Program-made: the position numbers and the translations under genes
Assembly: GCF_028476545.1 (NCBI RefSeq)
Contig: NW_026731827.1
Coordinates: forward strand, 1,068,501-1,132,500
Length of the DNA stretch: 64,000 nt
Source: Physella acuta
Lineage: Eukaryota; Mollusca; Gastropoda; Physidae
Direction: 5' to 3'
Notes under the pieces: generated by a model
The model's input: the letters and a program-made list of their open reading frames with translations, nothing else
Told to the model about the DNA's origin: nothing
The model's database searches: none
Part shown: piece after piece, positions 61,890-64,000 of the stretch
Layout: each line of letters begins with the position of its first letter
Position numbering within the stretch: the stretch's first letter is position 1

Positions 61890-62205
61890 TTTAACCCAGG
61901 GCCGGCGCTACATATAAGGCCAACAAGGCGGTCACCTAGGGCGCCATCCCTAGGGGGCGCAAATTGTTTAATCGCCATCATCAAAAAGTACCTAGTAATT
62001 CATAACTTTTATAAAGGAGTAGCGATCTATTTCGGCGCCCAGGAAGAACTATCAATTTTGCACCTCCACCCCAAAATTGGGTCTATATAGGCCTATATTT
62101 ATTCTCGATGGTGAAAATGCAACCCCACATCCTAAATTTGGATAGGTCGGGGCGCTTTTTACCAGTCACTTTTCCTTTTTAATTTGGTGTCACTTATTGG
62201 TGTAG
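61890..62205 (+). mobile_element. GGCGC-rich repeat, uninterrupted copy
   Basis: It starts cccagggccggcgctacat and contains cacctagggcgcc and gaactatcaattttgcacc. It matches 33500-34260 without that copy's two inserts, so it shows the empty sites for both. Ends are not sharply defined. Confidence 0.6.
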
Positions 62206-64000
62206 AAAACGATTAAATAAGATCGTTACTTAAATTTCGAACATTTCAAACTGTTATTTAATTTTAATAGGGCTTGTAAGTCTCGTTTTCTCTGACGTTG
62301 AATTAGAAATCTGTCCTGGTGTACAGAGTTTTGTAATGACGAGGTGTTCAAAGTATTGTCACTTGTTTAGTAAGTTTTGATGAATCGTTTAGATTTGGGA
62401 GTAACGGCGGAAGGCTGTTGCTGATAAGTTTTCGTAGGTATAAAATAGTGACGTATTAAAGTGTTATAATTTTTATTCGGCTGTTTTGTAGTTGAAGGTC
62501 TAGTGGAATCTGATTGGTAATAGAGAAATGAAAATACGGGTGATGAAGTATCGTAGTTTTGGAGTTCGGGAGTATTGATTCTTGTGGTATTAAGATATCG
62601 AATTATATTGATTGTCATAGTGTAGTAGTAGGTCCAGTGAAATCTTTGTTGATTGGGAGTACCGTTTGTAGAGCTTGGTGACGTTAATCGAGTTGGTGTC
62701 GTAGTTCAGGAGCATCGAGTCTAGTTATGTTTAAGTATCGAAGTTTTATATGTATTGTGAATGTAGTAGATTGAGTATATCGAGTAGTCGAGTTTATCGT
62801 ACGTTAGATGATTTTAATTAAGTACGGAACACACTACAAAGATAGGAAGGCGTTCTCTAGTTGAAAAATGTTTAGTTTTTAGGAATCTATTTTACCACTC
62901 TTAAGGTATTAATATATAATATATAATATTAAATAGGGTGGAATTTATAACTAACCGTAGACTTTGTTTTTTCAAATGATAATTTTTTAGTCAATAATTG
63001 TAGCAATGTCTAAAACAGTTAACCGTGTTTGATTACTTGAAAGGCGTCCCTTTATTTAGGGGATCCAAAATTTATGTATATCACATAATCATAATGCGGT
63101 CAATAAAATTAATGTCATCGCAATTGAATAGAAGTATGTTATAATAAAGCTACCATTTTTATACTTTCAAACAAAACCTACAGTTAAATAAGTATTCAAT
63201 AAGTAAATTATATGGTTTTCACAAGTTTACATAAATAATATAAAAAATTTGTTACAATTATTACGTAATGGAATTTAGAGCTTTTTTGTATTTTTCAAGC
63301 GAGTCTTAGTTACACATGGTTAATTTAGCTATTCTTTTGAAAGTTATTTACCTTGAAAGAAATTTTGGTGTTTGGATTTTCAAATGGGAGATAATTCGTT
63401 GCTTAACTTTACGTTAATTTTAAATTTCTGCACCTTAGGTTGACCGCTTAAATATAAATACAACTTTAAGTTATTATTTGCTATTGTAAAAATTATATAG
63501 AGTTTAAGTTCTAAACAAAATAGTTTGGTAGGTTTTTTAGCATTATCAAGTTGAAAAACAAATACATCAGTAGCCGTTATAGATTATAATAATATATAAT
63601 GTTAGTAGACATACAGACTTAGTCGTAAATTAAACATCTATATAGTTGTCTTTTCATATTCTTCACCCCCTCTTTGAGGATTTATACATAACAATTTTTG
63701 GCTGGAATCTATAATTATTTACAACTTTTTATTTTTCAAAAACCAAAAAATCGTTAAATAATCACACAATATAGACATCTTACAATTATAACTAAAGACA
63801 GTCAAGCTTAAAACAGGTAAGTTCCGTTTTGGAACTCACCTTGGGTAGGGGGGTCTATGCCGTAAAGTACAAAGTAGACTCGTGCACTTAGTAACAATTT
63901 CAATAAAATGTAATTACGCTTGCAAACTGGAATTGAAGGAATTAGTACAAACTTTTGCGACGAAGGAGGCAACTAAAATTTGATTTCGATGTCTACTTAT
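62206..64000. other. Intergenic or intronic DNA, no gene seen
   Basis: AT-rich. The part 62370-62800 has many short tatcga/agtatcg motifs without a period. A ggtaagttcc..ggaactcacc inverted repeat lies at 63819-63840. No receptor exon was recognised. Confidence 0.5.

Noticed and set aside
62367-62618. 83-codon minus-strand Ser/Thr/Asn-rich frame
   Set aside because: The composition matches the underlying tatcga-rich DNA; there is no motif or splice support, and it does not resemble GPCR exon 1 or 2.

Overview
Organism. The window looks like nuclear DNA of a lophotrochozoan animal, most likely a gastropod mollusc (inference). It is AT-rich and gene-poor, carries many (TA)n arrays, tRNA-derived SINE pieces and small hAT- and Helitron-like elements, and its only substantial gene content is a tandem family of intron-containing rhodopsin-like (class A) GPCRs of neuropeptide/chemosensory-receptor type. 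Nothing bacterial or viral was seen. Layout. Five complete-looking three-exon receptor genes lie on the minus strand: A (10391-13556), B (20747-22829), C (27988-31226), D (38466-41065) and G (53985-57414). Exon 1 encodes the N-terminus, TM1 and most of TM2; exon 2 (always 127 bp) the end of TM2 and TM3; exon 3 TM4 to the C-terminus, with a 100+ residue third intracellular loop. Intron phases are conserved and each spliced length is a multiple of three. Three further pieces are incomplete: exon 3 of gene F (59384-60765, minus) with a large in-gene minisatellite and a net frameshift; an isolated, decayed exon 3 (E, 35005-35740) on the plus strand; and an orphan exon 1 (50494-50763, minus). A-D form one subfamily and G, F, E and the orphan exon a second. 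One unrelated coiled-coil exon candidate lies at about 48368-48870 on the plus strand. Duplicated architecture. Units A, B, C and D arose by duplication of blocks larger than the genes. An intergenic block (5150-6480, 17330-20400, 23895-26240) lies on the 3' side of A, B and C, and a 5'-flank block of 1.5-2.3 kb is shared by A (13600-15440), C (31260-33480) and D (41090-42642 plus 45621-46420). In D that block is split by about 3 kb of nested mobile DNA. Mobile DNA. Target-site duplications and terminal inverted repeats support several non-autonomous hAT-like elements (5389-5551, 11992-12191, 42742-43071, 43288-44813, 55345-55688). Helitron-like 3' ends (hairpin plus CTAG/CTAA) occur at 399, 6662 and 17286, two of them against (TA)n arrays. 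A dispersed repeat with a palindromic left end occurs four times (34035, 46941, 53405, 56366), and long inverted-repeat elements lie at 23672-23891 and 39706-39857. How the genes would work. Each intact receptor should be a seven-pass plasma-membrane protein with a glycosylated N-terminus, one extracellular disulfide (C3.25 to ECL2), and an Arg at 3.50 without the usual acidic neighbour at 3.49. The ligand cannot be told from sequence alone.
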